The notes beneath the pieces are model-generated. The model saw only the letters and a list, made by a program, of their open reading frames with translations. It had not been told where the DNA came from and made no database searches. A stretch of DNA of 64,000 nt from Micromonospora sp. WMMA1363 (lineage in GTDB: Bacteria; Actinomycetota; Actinomycetes; Mycobacteriales; Micromonosporaceae), in NCBI RefSeq assembly GCF_030345795.1, contig NZ_JAUALB010000001.1:925001-989000 (forward strand), given 5' to 3'. Positions 40,367-48,417 of the stretch are shown in pieces. The position numbers were made by a program, and so were the translations under genes. How positions within the stretch are numbered: position 1 is the stretch's first letter; each line of letters begins with the position of its first letter.

Positions 40367-41107
40367 GTGAATCTGGAGATGCGGGAGTCGGTCGGGGAGA
40401 CGCTCGGCGTGTTGGAGACCGCCGCCCTGCTGCGGGAGGTGACCGCCGGACTGATCGGCGTCAACGACTTCGACGAGGCGCTCGGCGTCGTCGTCCGGAT
40501 CGCGAACGACGCGGTGGCTGGGGCCAGCTGGTGCGGATTCACCGCCCTACGGGCCGGGGAGCCGGCCGGCCTGGCGGCCTCCGACCAACGACTCGCCGGT
40601 CTGGACGACCTGCGGCACGGCCCGGATTCCCCGGCCATGCAGGCGATCCGGCGGCGGGAGATGGTGGTGTCCGAACACCTGGGCCGTGAGTCCCGTTGGC
40701 CGGACTGGACGCCACGGGCCCGAGAACTCGGGGTGTGGGCAGTGCTGTCCGCTCCGGTCGACGTGGACGAGCAGGTGATCGGAGCGCTCAACCTCTACGC
40801 CGGCGCCGCCGACGTGCTCGCGCCCCGGCACCAGCTCACCGCCATGCTCCTCGCCGAGCACGTCGGGCTGCTCCTCGCCGCCGTGCGGGACCGGGCACGC
40901 GCCGCCGTCGAGGCCGGCCAGCTCGACGCCGCGCTGCTTGGCGACGGGGTCATCGGCCAGGCGGTGGGGGTCATCATGACCCAGCGCGGCTGCCGCGCCG
41001 AGGAGGCCATGGACGTGCTGCGTAGCGCGGCGACGTCGCTGTCCATCCCGCTGCGAGAGGTCGCCGAGCGACTGGTCAGCACGGTCTCCCGCCCCCGGGA
41101 GAACTGA
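40367..41107 (+). CDS. GAF-ANTAR regulator
   Basis: This 246-aa protein is read from GTG 40367. Residues about 12-165 form a GAF sensor domain (WCGFTALRAGEPAGLAASDQ; WAVLSAPVDVDEQVIGALNL). The last 60 residues form an ANTAR RNA-binding domain (GVIGQAVGVIMTQRGCRAEE, then LSIPLREVAERLV). ANTAR proteins bind paired hairpins in nascent RNA to prevent termination. No kinase or receiver domain is present, so the GAF domain probably senses a ligand directly. The RNA target cannot be identified here. Confidence 0.92.
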   Translation: MNLEMRESVGETLGVLETAALLREVTAGLIGVNDFDEALGVVVRIANDAVAGASWCGFTALRAGEPAGLAASDQRLAGLDDLRHGPDSPAMQAIRRREMVVSEHLGRESRWPDWTPRARELGVWAVLSAPVDVDEQVIGALNLYAGAADVLAPRHQLTAMLLAEHVGLLLAAVRDRARAAVEAGQLDAALLGDGVIGQAVGVIMTQRGCRAEEAMDVLRSAATSLSIPLREVAERLVSTVSRPREN

Positions 41108-41187
41108 CCTCGTGCGTCGTTTCGCCCCAGGTGCCCCCGGGTAGCACACTCTGGACTGGTGAGCTGAGGCGACCTGGGGAGAAGGCG

Positions 41188-41687
41188 ATGCAGAGCCGGC
41201 TGCGGGTGCGGGGGAATCCGATCCAACCGATGCTGGTGACGTTTCCGTTCGGGCTCTTCGTGAGCGCGGCGGTGTTCGATCTGATCGACGTGCTCGGAGG
41301 TCCGGCGCTCCTCGGCGAGGTGGGGTACTGGACCGCCGTGGCCGCCCTGGTCGCGGCCGCGCTCGCCACCGTCGCCGGGACGATCGACCTGTGGGACGTC
41401 CCCGGCGGGGGACCCAGCGAACCGCGGTGGCGTTCAACCTGGTCAACACGGCGATGGCCGGCCTGTTTGTGGTCGCCTGTCTGGTTCGGGCGGATCTACC
41501 GCGGCGGGGAGCCACCGTGGCGCTGCTGGTCACCGAGGTGCTCGCCCTCGTCGTGGGTAGCTACGGTGTCGCGCTGGGCGCCCGCCTGGTGCGCAGTTTC
41601 GACGCCCGCCAGGTCGACGCTGCCACCCTCGATGCCCTGGACGGCGGCGTCAGCGCCACCATGGAGATCGGCCGCCCCCGCTCGTAG
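41188..41687 (+). pseudogene. DUF2231 membrane protein with a single-base frame slip
   Basis: ATG 41188 starts MQSRLRVRGNPIQPMLVTFP, the DUF2231 signature, with membrane segments VTFPFGLFVSAAVFDLIDVL and VGYWTAVAALVAAALATVAG. After DLWDVPGG the frame breaks at the G run 41407-41411. The next frame continues TQRTAVAFNLVNTAMAGLF with further segments and ends MEIGRPRS at 41687. The total of 500 nt is one base short of 166 aa plus stop. A homopolymer sequencing error or a real mutation are both possible. Confidence 0.82.
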
Positions 41688-41770
41688 CTGGCGCTGCGGT
41701 TTCCGTTTGCTGCGGGGAGGTCGCCGGCCCCGGCACGTCCTCGTCACGGCGAAGCGGGCGGCTGAGGCCG

Positions 41771-42718
41771 TCAGTGGGCCGCCGTGTGGTGGGCCGCCAG
41801 GACGTCCTCGCCGAAGTCGCTGGCCGGGCGGCGGAGCACGGTGTGGGCGTGGTTGCCGTCCTCGGTCGTGTTGTCGTACTCGATCAGCAGGTCGTCGCCC
41901 TGCACCCGGTAGTAGTGGCGCTGACCGGGGCGGGTGGGGCCGGCCCAGGCGAAGTGCAGCGGAGAGTCGGCGAGGCGGCGCGCCTCCCGGATCGCCAGCT
42001 CGGCCGGGAGGCGGTCGAGGTAGAGGGCGACGAGCTGGTCCAGCAGGGACCGGCCGGTGGGGCCGAGCCGCTCGGCGGGCACGCCGAGCGGCTCCAGCGG
42101 GGCGTCGACCCGCGGTCGGGTCGCGCTGACGATGTCGGCGGGTGCCTCGGCGGCGACGATCGCGGCCGCCCTGCCGGTCGGCCCGATCGCGTCCAGCAGG
42201 GACCGGGCGAGATCCTCCTCGGGGCCGAGGGGGCGCGAGACCGGGCGGCCGGCCCACCGGACGGCGGCCGGGTTCGCGCCGAAGAAGACCGGAGCGGGGG
42301 ACACCTGGTCGGCGACCACGGTCATGCTGACCGACAGGTGGTGCCCCTCGACCCGCCATGCCCACGCGTCGTCGCGGGCCGGATCGCCGAACACGGCCAC
42401 CCAGTAGTCGTCGCTGTGCCGGTCGCGTCGCCACCCCTCGGCCCGATCGAGCACCTCCTCGAGCGCGATGATCGTCATCGCCTGGGCGTACGCCGATGGG
42501 CTCAGCGCGGTGGCCAGCAGCCGGTGGACGGCTTTGCGGGCGGTGCGGTCGAGGTCGGCGAGGCAGACGCCGGGGCGGGGCCGGGGACGGTACTCCAGCC
42601 AGTGCCGCGCCGCCAGGTCGTCGAAGCGGTGCGCCGCGCGCGTCCGGACGGGCTCGGCCAGGGCGGCGAGCAGCGCCGTGCCTGCGGTGCGCATGCGCTC
42701 GGGTAGGGGATCCTCCAC
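41771..42718 (-). CDS. DUF3500 family protein
   Basis: This 315-aa protein is read from GTG 42718 (VEDPLPERMRTAGTALLAAL). Family blocks are the aromatic/acidic motif DDYWVAVFGDPARDDAWAWR, EGHHLSVSMTVV near the middle, and YYRVQGDDLLIEYDNTTED then NHAHTVLRRPASDFG near the end. The His-rich motifs suggest a metal site, but no activity is established for the family. An in-frame upstream extension to 42886 has poor protein character and is not included. It is convergent with the DUF2231 gene. Confidence 0.82.
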   Translation of the reverse strand: MEDPLPERMRTAGTALLAALAEPVRTRAAHRFDDLAARHWLEYRPRPRPGVCLADLDRTARKAVHRLLATALSPSAYAQAMTIIALEEVLDRAEGWRRDRHSDDYWVAVFGDPARDDAWAWRVEGHHLSVSMTVVADQVSPAPVFFGANPAAVRWAGRPVSRPLGPEEDLARSLLDAIGPTGRAAAIVAAEAPADIVSATRPRVDAPLEPLGVPAERLGPTGRSLLDQLVALYLDRLPAELAIREARRLADSPLHFAWAGPTRPGQRHYYRVQGDDLLIEYDNTTEDGNHAHTVLRRPASDFGEDVLAAHHTAAH

Positions 42719-43181
42719 CGCACCTGTATACCGGTCTGGTGCGGCCCGCCGCCGGCCGACGCCGCGACCGGTCGGACGGTGAGGTAGCCGGCCCGGCGCC
42801 GGTTGAGCCGGGCTGGCACATCGGAGGTTGAAGACGCCGTACCGGCCGGTCATGGTTGTCACACCTCCGGTACGGGTGGCGTCCACTTGGGAGCGTGTCC
42901 AGACCTCTGGCCTAGACGTGAATCACGCTCGTCCGATTACGCTGCGTACTGACGGACGGCGGATCCGAACCGGGTAGGCACCCCCCGTATCGGGTCAACT
43001 CGACGACTCTGCTGTAATCATCAGGCTTCGTACGCAGAGCGAGCGTTTGGCTCCGATGCGTTCGTCAATTGTCACATTCATGCAACGCAGCCGCCCCTTG
43101 ACCCCCGCTCGGGCGCCGGGAAGCATCGATGAAGCGGCGTCCCGGGCCGTGGGGAGATACCTGGATCAGCCAAGGAGGACC
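42719..43181. other. Divergent promoter region, 463 bp
   Basis: No supported gene. CGTCCG (about 42933) and CGGACG (about 42952) form an imperfectly spaced dyad in a stretch that is less GC-rich than its surroundings (42900-43070). A strong AAGGAGG site lies at its right end for the next gene. Nothing further is recognised. Confidence 0.35.
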
Positions 43182-43790
43182 ATGTCGGTCAGCCCCGCTT
43201 CGTCGCGCGCCGGATGGCATACGTCCCAACCCGCTGTTCCCGGTCGCCCCCCGGGCGGCCAGCGCCGGCCCGCCAACACCGCCGCCCCGGTGCTCACCGT
43301 GACCCTGTCGATCCCGCTGGCCAACGAGGAGGCGCTCACACCGCCCGCGCGACGGCTCCTCGAGGCGGCTCGTGAGCTGCTGGAACGCGGCGAGGGCACG
43401 ATCATCTCCGGCGGTGCGGCCGTGGTCGAGCGCCGGGCGGAGGCCATCCCGGCCAACCGCTCGTCCCGACCGCTCGCCCCGACCATCCCCACACTGCACA
43501 TCCTCGCCTCGTCTCGGTCCGTGCTGCGCGACGGCGAGCCGCTGCCGCTGACCCGCCTGGAGTTCGACCTCCTGCTGCACCTGGTCGCCCATCCCCGGCG
43601 GGTGTTCACCCGGCTCCAGCTGCTCAACGCGGTCTGGGGCTACGAGCACGCCGGGGTACGCACGGTGGACGTGCACGTCCGCCGGTTGCGCGGCAAGGTC
43701 GGCGTGGACGTACCCCTGGTCACCACGGTCTACGGCGTCGGCTACCGGCTAGCCGACGACGCCCGGGTCACGATCGACCGCAGCGGCTGA
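43182..43790 (+). CDS. Winged-helix (OmpR/PhoB-type) DNA-binding protein without receiver domain
   Basis: This 202-aa protein starts at ATG 43182, fixed by the AAGGAGG just upstream. The N-terminal half (about 1-105) has low complexity followed by a short helical stretch ([20 protein letters not shown]). The C-terminal half (about 108-195) is a complete OmpR-type winged helix: [62 protein letters not shown]. The phospho-acceptor receiver domain is absent, so control is probably by another route. Such orphan winged-helix regulators are common in the order (family knowledge). Confidence 0.88.
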   Translation: MSVSPASSRAGWHTSQPAVPGRPPGGQRRPANTAAPVLTVTLSIPLANEEALTPPARRLLEAARELLERGEGTIISGGAAVVERRAEAIPANRSSRPLAPTIPTLHILASSRSVLRDGEPLPLTRLEFDLLLHLVAHPRRVFTRLQLLNAVWGYEHAGVRTVDVHVRRLRGKVGVDVPLVTTVYGVGYRLADDARVTIDRSG

Positions 43791-43855
43791 GCGACCGCCG
43801 GGAGCCCGTCCAGCGGTCCCCGAGCCACCCCGCGTCGCGCGGCCGGGCACAATGG

Positions 43856-44491
43856 GTGCGCGTGCGGGTCCGTCCGATCTCTCCCGAGCGCCTCGTCGCG
43901 GAACTGGCCGACCGGCTCGCCGGCACCGCCGCCGGTGGGCGGCTGCGGGTGGCCGTGGACGGTCCACCCGCGGCCGCGCCGGACGCCCTGGCCGCCGCGC
44001 TGGTCGATCCGCTGCGCGCCCGCGGCCGAGCGGCGCTGCACATCCGCGTGGCGGATTTTCTGCGCCCGGCCTCGGTCCGGCTCGAACACGGGCGCACCAA
44101 CCCGGACGCGTACTACGAGGACTGGGTCGACGTGGCCGGACTTCGTCGGGAGGTGCTCGATCCGGCGGGCCCCGACGGTTCCGGGCGGGTGCTGCCGTCG
44201 CTCTGGGACGCCGCCGTCGACCGCGCCAGCCGGACTGCGTACGTCACGCTCCCCGAGCGCGGGGTGCTGCTGGTCGACGGGGCCCTGCTGCTGGGCGGCG
44301 GCCTGCCGTTCGACGTCACCGTTCACCTGGCGCTCTCCCCGGCCGCGCTGCGCCGGCGCACCGATCCCGGGCTGCGGTGGACCCTGCCGGCCTTCGCCCG
44401 CTACGCGCACGAGGTCGATCCGGCGGCGTTCGCCGACGTGGTGGTGCGAGCCGACGACCCCCGCCACCCGGCCCTGGTCGAGTCGGACTGA
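43856..44491 (+). CDS. Uridine-kinase-like P-loop-fold protein with degenerate P-loop
   Basis: This 211-aa protein is read from GTG 43856 (43862 is also possible). The overall order of blocks follows uridine/nucleoside kinases: VAVDGPPAAAPDALA at 32-46, HIRVADFLRPASVR, RTNPDAYYEDWVD and GVLLVDGALLLGGGLPFDVT. The expected GxxxxGK(S/T) is missing: Gly36 is followed by PPAAAPD, with no Lys or Ser/Thr. Normal ATP phosphate binding is therefore unlikely, and the protein may be a binding or regulatory relative. It stands alone 65 bp after the winged-helix gene. Confidence 0.78.
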   Translation: MRVRVRPISPERLVAELADRLAGTAAGGRLRVAVDGPPAAAPDALAAALVDPLRARGRAALHIRVADFLRPASVRLEHGRTNPDAYYEDWVDVAGLRREVLDPAGPDGSGRVLPSLWDAAVDRASRTAYVTLPERGVLLVDGALLLGGGLPFDVTVHLALSPAALRRRTDPGLRWTLPAFARYAHEVDPAAFADVVVRADDPRHPALVESD

Positions 44492-44641
44492 AACCGGCGC
44501 GGATCCCCGGTTTGGTCAATCGGAGACCGGGGTAATCGCCCGGCTCACAAGCGTACGGGTGACACCCGTACGGCGACGACCGCGACCCCCCCGGGGCCGG
44601 TGGCTCCGGTGGACCGTGAGCCCTCAGAAAGGCAGGCAGCG

Positions 44642-45040
44642 ATGCTCGTCCAAGACACGGTCGGCACGGGCCGATCCCAGGCGGAGGTCGACCAGATCCG
44701 GCAGTCCCTGCGGGCCCGCTACGACGAGCTCACCACGGAGTACGAGCAGGCCGTGTTGCAGTGCCAGGTGTTGCGCCTGGTGGAGGTGGGCGACACCGCC
44801 GGGGACGACCAGGCCGACAGCGGCACCAAGACCGCCGAGCGGGACACCGCGCAGTCCCTGCTGCGCACCATTGTCGACCGCCGGGCCCAGTACGAGCACG
44901 CCCTGGCCCGGCTGGACGAGGGAACGTACGGATTCTGCGAGGGCTGCTCGGCGCCCATCCCCGTGGAGCGGTTGGAGATCTTCCCATCGGCGACCACCTG
45001 CGTGACGTGCAAGCAGACCAGGGAGCGTCGGGCGGCCTGA
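44642..45040 (+). CDS. TraR/DksA-family zinc-finger protein
   Basis: This 132-aa protein starts at ATG 44642 after GAAAGG. A coiled-coil region (about 12-95) is followed by a four-Cys zinc finger: Cys99, Cys102, Cys120, Cys123 (GFCEGCSAPIP, TTCVTC). DksA-like proteins enter the RNA polymerase secondary channel; the tip of this coil holds acidic residues (GDTAGDDQADSG, 50-61) as in true DksA. It is followed by a 420-bp gap with no gene. Confidence 0.9.
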   Translation: MLVQDTVGTGRSQAEVDQIRQSLRARYDELTTEYEQAVLQCQVLRLVEVGDTAGDDQADSGTKTAERDTAQSLLRTIVDRRAQYEHALARLDEGTYGFCEGCSAPIPVERLEIFPSATTCVTCKQTRERRAA

Positions 45041-45460
45041 CGCCGGGCCGGTGCCGGCTGGTCCGGGGCGCGGTGAGCCGCACCATGGGCGAGACCTCAC
45101 CGAGGGGCATCCGTCAAACAGGCAGCGGCGGTGGGAGTTGGCGCACAGGATGCCGGCGGTGTCTCACCCCAACCGGGTGACGCCAGCTCACCCGGCCGGC
45201 GAGCACGATCGGGAGTGCGTGCCGCAGCCCTCCGCAAGGGCGCGGATCGGACAGTGCGGGGAGGTGGCCGGAGATGACGGTTCGGGTGAGACCGGATCGC
45301 CGCCGCGATGGCGTCCTGCACGTCGTCGGGAATCCCGGTGGCGGGCAGTGTGCGCCGCGGACCGGCCGGATCAGCCCAATACGACAGTGGCGCGGTCCGG
45401 CGGGGCCGCCGCGGCGGGCCGACGACCGACGGTGGGAAACCGACGTACGGGGGTGGAGAG
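45041..45460. other. Intergenic region, 420 bp
   Basis: Several short frames cross it on both strands, but none has a start with a ribosome-binding site or recognisable sequence. The frame upstream of the DUF2267 start (from 45308) is in phase with that gene yet has random-looking Gly/Arg-rich sequence and was not added to it. No repeat or RNA structure stood out. Confidence 0.4.
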
Positions 45461-45892
45461 ATGGCTGAGCAGCTGCAATCTGCGATCGACTCGTCGATGG
45501 AGACGACGAACCTGATCCTCAAGGACATCGAGAACGCGTACGGCTGGCCGAAGGAGCAGCGCAACCAGTCCTACAGCGCGCTACGTACGGTTCTTCACCT
45601 GCTGCGCGACCGGATGCCGGTGCAGGAGAGCGTGGAGTTCGCCGCGCAGTTGCCGGTGGTGCTGCGGGGTATCTACTTCGACGGTTGGCAGCCGATGGAC
45701 GTGCCGGTCAAGCTGAATCGGGACGACTTCCTCCTCGAGGTCCGGCAGCGCTTTCCGTACGACGTCGACGGCGGCACGGAACGGGTCGTCCAGGTGGTGC
45801 TGGACGCCCTGCGCCGGCACGTCACCACGCCGGGGCAGTGGGATGACGTGGTCGACACCATGCCCAAGGATCTGGCCCGGATGCTGGCCTGA
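45461..45892 (+). CDS. DUF2267 protein
   Basis: This 143-aa protein starts at ATG 45461 after GTGGAGAG. All-alpha sequence with the DUF2267 features: NAYGWPKEQRNQSYSALRTV, LRDRMPVQESVEFAAQLPVV, then GIYFDGWQPMDVPVKLN and a C-terminal helix with MPKDLARMLA. Function is unknown; family members are small helical cytosolic proteins found near stress genes. A strong terminator follows, so it is probably a single-gene unit. Confidence 0.9.
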   Translation: MAEQLQSAIDSSMETTNLILKDIENAYGWPKEQRNQSYSALRTVLHLLRDRMPVQESVEFAAQLPVVLRGIYFDGWQPMDVPVKLNRDDFLLEVRQRFPYDVDGGTERVVQVVLDALRRHVTTPGQWDDVVDTMPKDLARMLA

Positions 45893-45907
45893 CCCATGGC
45901 CCACCCG

Positions 45908-45937
45908 ACGGCCCGCCCCACGCCCGGGGCGGGCCGT
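45908..45937 (+). terminator. Strong hairpin after the DUF2267 gene
   Basis: ACGGCCCGCCCC (45908-45919) and GGGGCGGGCCGT (45926-45937) form a perfect 12-bp stem with a 6-nt loop, 16 bp after the stop. It has no T-run. It separates this gene from the repeat-peptide/JmjC pair. Confidence 0.88.
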
Positions 45938-46109
45938 CCGCGTACGCCTCAGCCCCGGCACGGCCCGCCGGCGCTGAGGCGCGAACCGGCCGTGCCGGAC
46001 ACTCCGGACGTCTACCGTGTGGTTAGAGAGGATCGGGCGGGATCACCGCCCGCTACCCGGCACGACGGACCCCGGCTCAGCGGCGGGGCGGCACATCCGA
46101 GGGAGCACC

Positions 46110-46388
46110 ATGGCACTCAACGACGACGACATGACGACCAGTGGCGGCGGTGGTCTCGAAGGGCCGGCCGACGGCGGTGCGACCCCGGGGAAGCAGGACG
46201 GCGGGGCCGACGGTGGCGCCGACCGCGGTGCCGACCGGGGCGCCGACGGTGGCGCGGAGGGCCCGGCCGACGGCGGTGCGACGCCGGGGAAGCAGGACGG
46301 CGGCGCCGACGGTGGCGCGGAGGGCCCGGCCGACGGCGGCGCGACGCCGGGGAAGCAGGACGGCGGCGCCGACGGCAGCGCCTCCTGA
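46110..46388 (+). CDS. Repeat peptide, possible multi-core RiPP-like precursor
   Basis: This 92-aa peptide starts at ATG 46110 (GAGGGAG about 10 bp upstream). A short leader MALNDDDMTTSGGGGL (1-16) is followed by three near-identical 21-22-residue units beginning EGPADGGATPGKQDGG (at 17, 50 and 71). The first unit is extended by twelve residues of (D/R)GGA-type sequence. Composition is extreme: mostly Gly, Ala, Asp, with one Lys, Gln and Pro-Gly per unit and no Cys or aromatic residue. Ten bases separate it from a Cupin_4/JmjC oxygenase gene. A leader plus repeated cores beside a modifying enzyme is the layout of a modified-peptide precursor; this role is inferred, not shown. Confidence 0.7.
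   Translation: MALNDDDMTTSGGGGLEGPADGGATPGKQDGGADGGADRGADRGADGGAEGPADGGATPGKQDGGADGGAEGPADGGATPGKQDGGADGSAS
46158..46382 (+). repeat. Three in-frame copies of a 63-bp unit
   Basis: Units lie at 46158-46220, 46257-46319 and 46320-46382. They are nearly identical at DNA level, differing at a few third positions (such as GAA/GAG). Between the first and second is a 36-bp run encoding DRGADRGADGGA. Near-identity in DNA suggests recent duplication and likely copy-number variation. Confidence 0.9.
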
Positions 46389-46398
46389 GCGGCACGCC

Positions 46399-47670
46399 GT
46401 GAGCCACACCGACCCGCCGGCTGGCCAGGGGCGCCCGGCGGATCCGTCCGCCGTCGCCACCATCGCCCTCGCCCGCTGCGTGTCCGTCGAGCCGGCCAAG
46501 TTCGCCACCGCCCACTGGGGGCGCACCCCGCTGCTGTCCCGCGCCGACGAGCTGCCCAACCCCTGTGGCTTCACCGACCTACTCAGTCCCGCCGACGCCG
46601 ACGACCTGCTCAGCCGCCGCGGCCTGCGTACCCCCTTCCTACGGGTCGCCAAGGACGGTGAGCTGGTGCCGGCGGCGCGCTACACCGGCGGTGGTGGCGC
46701 CGGCGCCGAGATCGGCGACCAGGTCCTCGACGAGAAGGTCCTCGACCTGTACGCCGGCGGCGCCACCCTGGTGCTCCAGGGGCTGCACCGCACCTGGCCC
46801 ACCGTGCACGACTTCGCTCGGGACCTCGGCCTGGCCGTGGGGCAGCCGTTGCAGGTCAACGCCTATCTGACCCCCGCCGGCAGTCAGGGCTTCGGCACCC
46901 ACTACGACACCCACGACGTGTTCGTGCTCCAGGTGGACGGCCGCAAGCACTGGCGGGTCCATCCGCCCGTGCTGCCGGAGCCGCTGGAGCGGCAGCCGTG
47001 GGGCGGCCGAGCCGACGAGGTCGCCGCCTCCGCGGAGGGCGTCGCCGCGCTCGACGTGGCGCTCACCCCCGGCGACGCGCTCTACCTGCCGCGCGGCTGG
47101 CTGCACAGCGCGCAGGCACAGGAGTCCAGCTCGCTGCACCTGACCGTCGGCGTCCGCGCGCTGACCCGGTACACGCTGGTCGAGGAGTTGCTCGCGCTCG
47201 CCGCCGAGGACCAGCGGCTGCGGGCCACCCTTCCGTTCGGGATCGACGTGTCTGACTCGGACGCGATCGAACCAGAGCTGACCGAGACCGTGGAGGCGCT
47301 GCGGGACTGGCTGCTGCGGGCCGACCCGGCGGCAGTGGCCGTCCGGCTCCGCCAGCGTGCCTGGCCGGCCGCCCGACCCGCGCCGATCCGCCCCCTCGCC
47401 CAAGCCACCGCGCTCACCGGGCTGGGGCCCGACGACCGCGTCACCCCGCGTCCCGGCCTGCGGTGGCGGCTCGATCCCGCGGGCGAGAAGGTGGCGTTTC
47501 GGATCTTCGACCGGACGCTGACCCTGCCCGGCACGTGCGAACCGGCGTTGCGGGCCCTGCTCGCCGGAGAGGTCACCCGCGTCGGTGACCTACCCGGACT
47601 GGACGACGACGCCGACCGGGTCACCCTGGCCCGCCGGCTGCTCCGCGAGGCGGTGGTCGTCCCCGCCTGA
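46399..47670 (+). CDS. Cupin_4/JmjC-type Fe(II)/2-oxoglutarate oxygenase
   Basis: This 423-aa protein is read from GTG 46399. The double-stranded beta-helix core holds the iron triad: His168 and Asp170 in THYDTHD and His236 in PRGWLHSAQ. LQVDGRKHWRV provides the conserved Lys-His-Trp block of the ribosomal-oxygenase (RoxA/MINA) branch. The C-terminal third is the winged-helix-like region typical of these hydroxylases (LRWRLDPAGEKVAFRIFDR). Known relatives hydroxylate Arg or His of ribosomal proteins. Placement 10 bp after a repetitive peptide gene suggests that peptide may be its substrate here (inference). Confidence 0.88.
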   Translation: MSHTDPPAGQGRPADPSAVATIALARCVSVEPAKFATAHWGRTPLLSRADELPNPCGFTDLLSPADADDLLSRRGLRTPFLRVAKDGELVPAARYTGGGGAGAEIGDQVLDEKVLDLYAGGATLVLQGLHRTWPTVHDFARDLGLAVGQPLQVNAYLTPAGSQGFGTHYDTHDVFVLQVDGRKHWRVHPPVLPEPLERQPWGGRADEVAASAEGVAALDVALTPGDALYLPRGWLHSAQAQESSSLHLTVGVRALTRYTLVEELLALAAEDQRLRATLPFGIDVSDSDAIEPELTETVEALRDWLLRADPAAVAVRLRQRAWPAARPAPIRPLAQATALTGLGPDDRVTPRPGLRWRLDPAGEKVAFRIFDRTLTLPGTCEPALRALLAGEVTRVGDLPGLDDDADRVTLARRLLREAVVVPA

Positions 47671-47751
47671 GCGGTCCGCTCGACGCCGCCGGGCGCACCG
47701 TGTCGATCACGCCGTTGCCGGCGGTCCGCCGTTGACCTCCTGATCGACCGG

Positions 47752-48417
47752 TCAGGGGGCCAGGGTGAGCAACAGGACCGTCGTCGCCAGGCCGGCGACC
47801 AGGACGATCGCGGCCGGGCGGGGGCCGAGCAGGGCATGCCGGCGGTCGGCCACCACCTTCGCGGGCACCAGACCGACCAGCGGCCCGAGCAGGATCACCA
47901 CCAGCGCCAGCACCGGCAGCCCGACCGCCAGGTCACCCCCGTACCGGTCGCCCGCCGCCCGGGCCACCGTCCCCAGCGCGTACGCGACCAGTGCGCCGGC
48001 CACCCCGCAGAGGGCCAACAGCGGATTCACCGAGCCCGGCAGCTCGCCGGGCTGCCCGGCGCGGGCGAGCAGATCCCGCACCGCGGCCAGCAGCACCGGC
48101 GGGTCCCCGACGGCTCCCGCGACCGGTCCGGGTGGTGGGCCGACCCGGCGGCCGACCTGGCCGAGCCGGTTCCGCAGCTCCTGCCACAACGCGGTGGCCT
48201 CGGCATCGACCCGGTCCTGAAGCTCACGGGCGGCCGCCAGGTTTCGTTCGGCCCGGTGCACCTGGTCCTCGGCGTCGGCCACCGCCTTCCGCGCGGCGGC
48301 GCACTGCTGGTCGTGCCAGGTGTGTGCCTCCGTCCGCTGGGCCTGGACCCGCTCGGTCAGCTCGGCCAGCCGGCGCACCTGCGCCGTGTACGACTCCTCG
48401 GTCACCGATTCGTTCAC
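47752..48417 (-). CDS. Coiled-coil membrane protein of the FtsK operon
   Basis: This 221-aa protein is read from GTG 48417, overlapping the upstream ATPase stop by four bases. Residues about 5-70 form a long charged coiled coil (VRRLAELTERVQAQRTEAHT, VADAEDQVHRAERNLAAARE). Four hydrophobic segments follow from about 125 to the end (VNPLLALCGVAGALVAYALG, LAVGLPVLALVVILLG, AAIVLVAGLATTVLLLTL). No enzyme motif is seen. It could anchor the ATPase at the membrane (inference). It is last in a four-gene operon. Confidence 0.8.
   Translation of the reverse strand: MNESVTEESYTAQVRRLAELTERVQAQRTEAHTWHDQQCAAARKAVADAEDQVHRAERNLAAARELQDRVDAEATALWQELRNRLGQVGRRVGPPPGPVAGAVGDPPVLLAAVRDLLARAGQPGELPGSVNPLLALCGVAGALVAYALGTVARAAGDRYGGDLAVGLPVLALVVILLGPLVGLVPAKVVADRRHALLGPRPAAIVLVAGLATTVLLLTLAP

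Noticed and set aside
45308..45460. N-terminal extension of the DUF2267 protein
   Set aside because: In frame but of random composition; the ATG at 45461 has GTGGAGAG and starts at the family's usual N-terminus.
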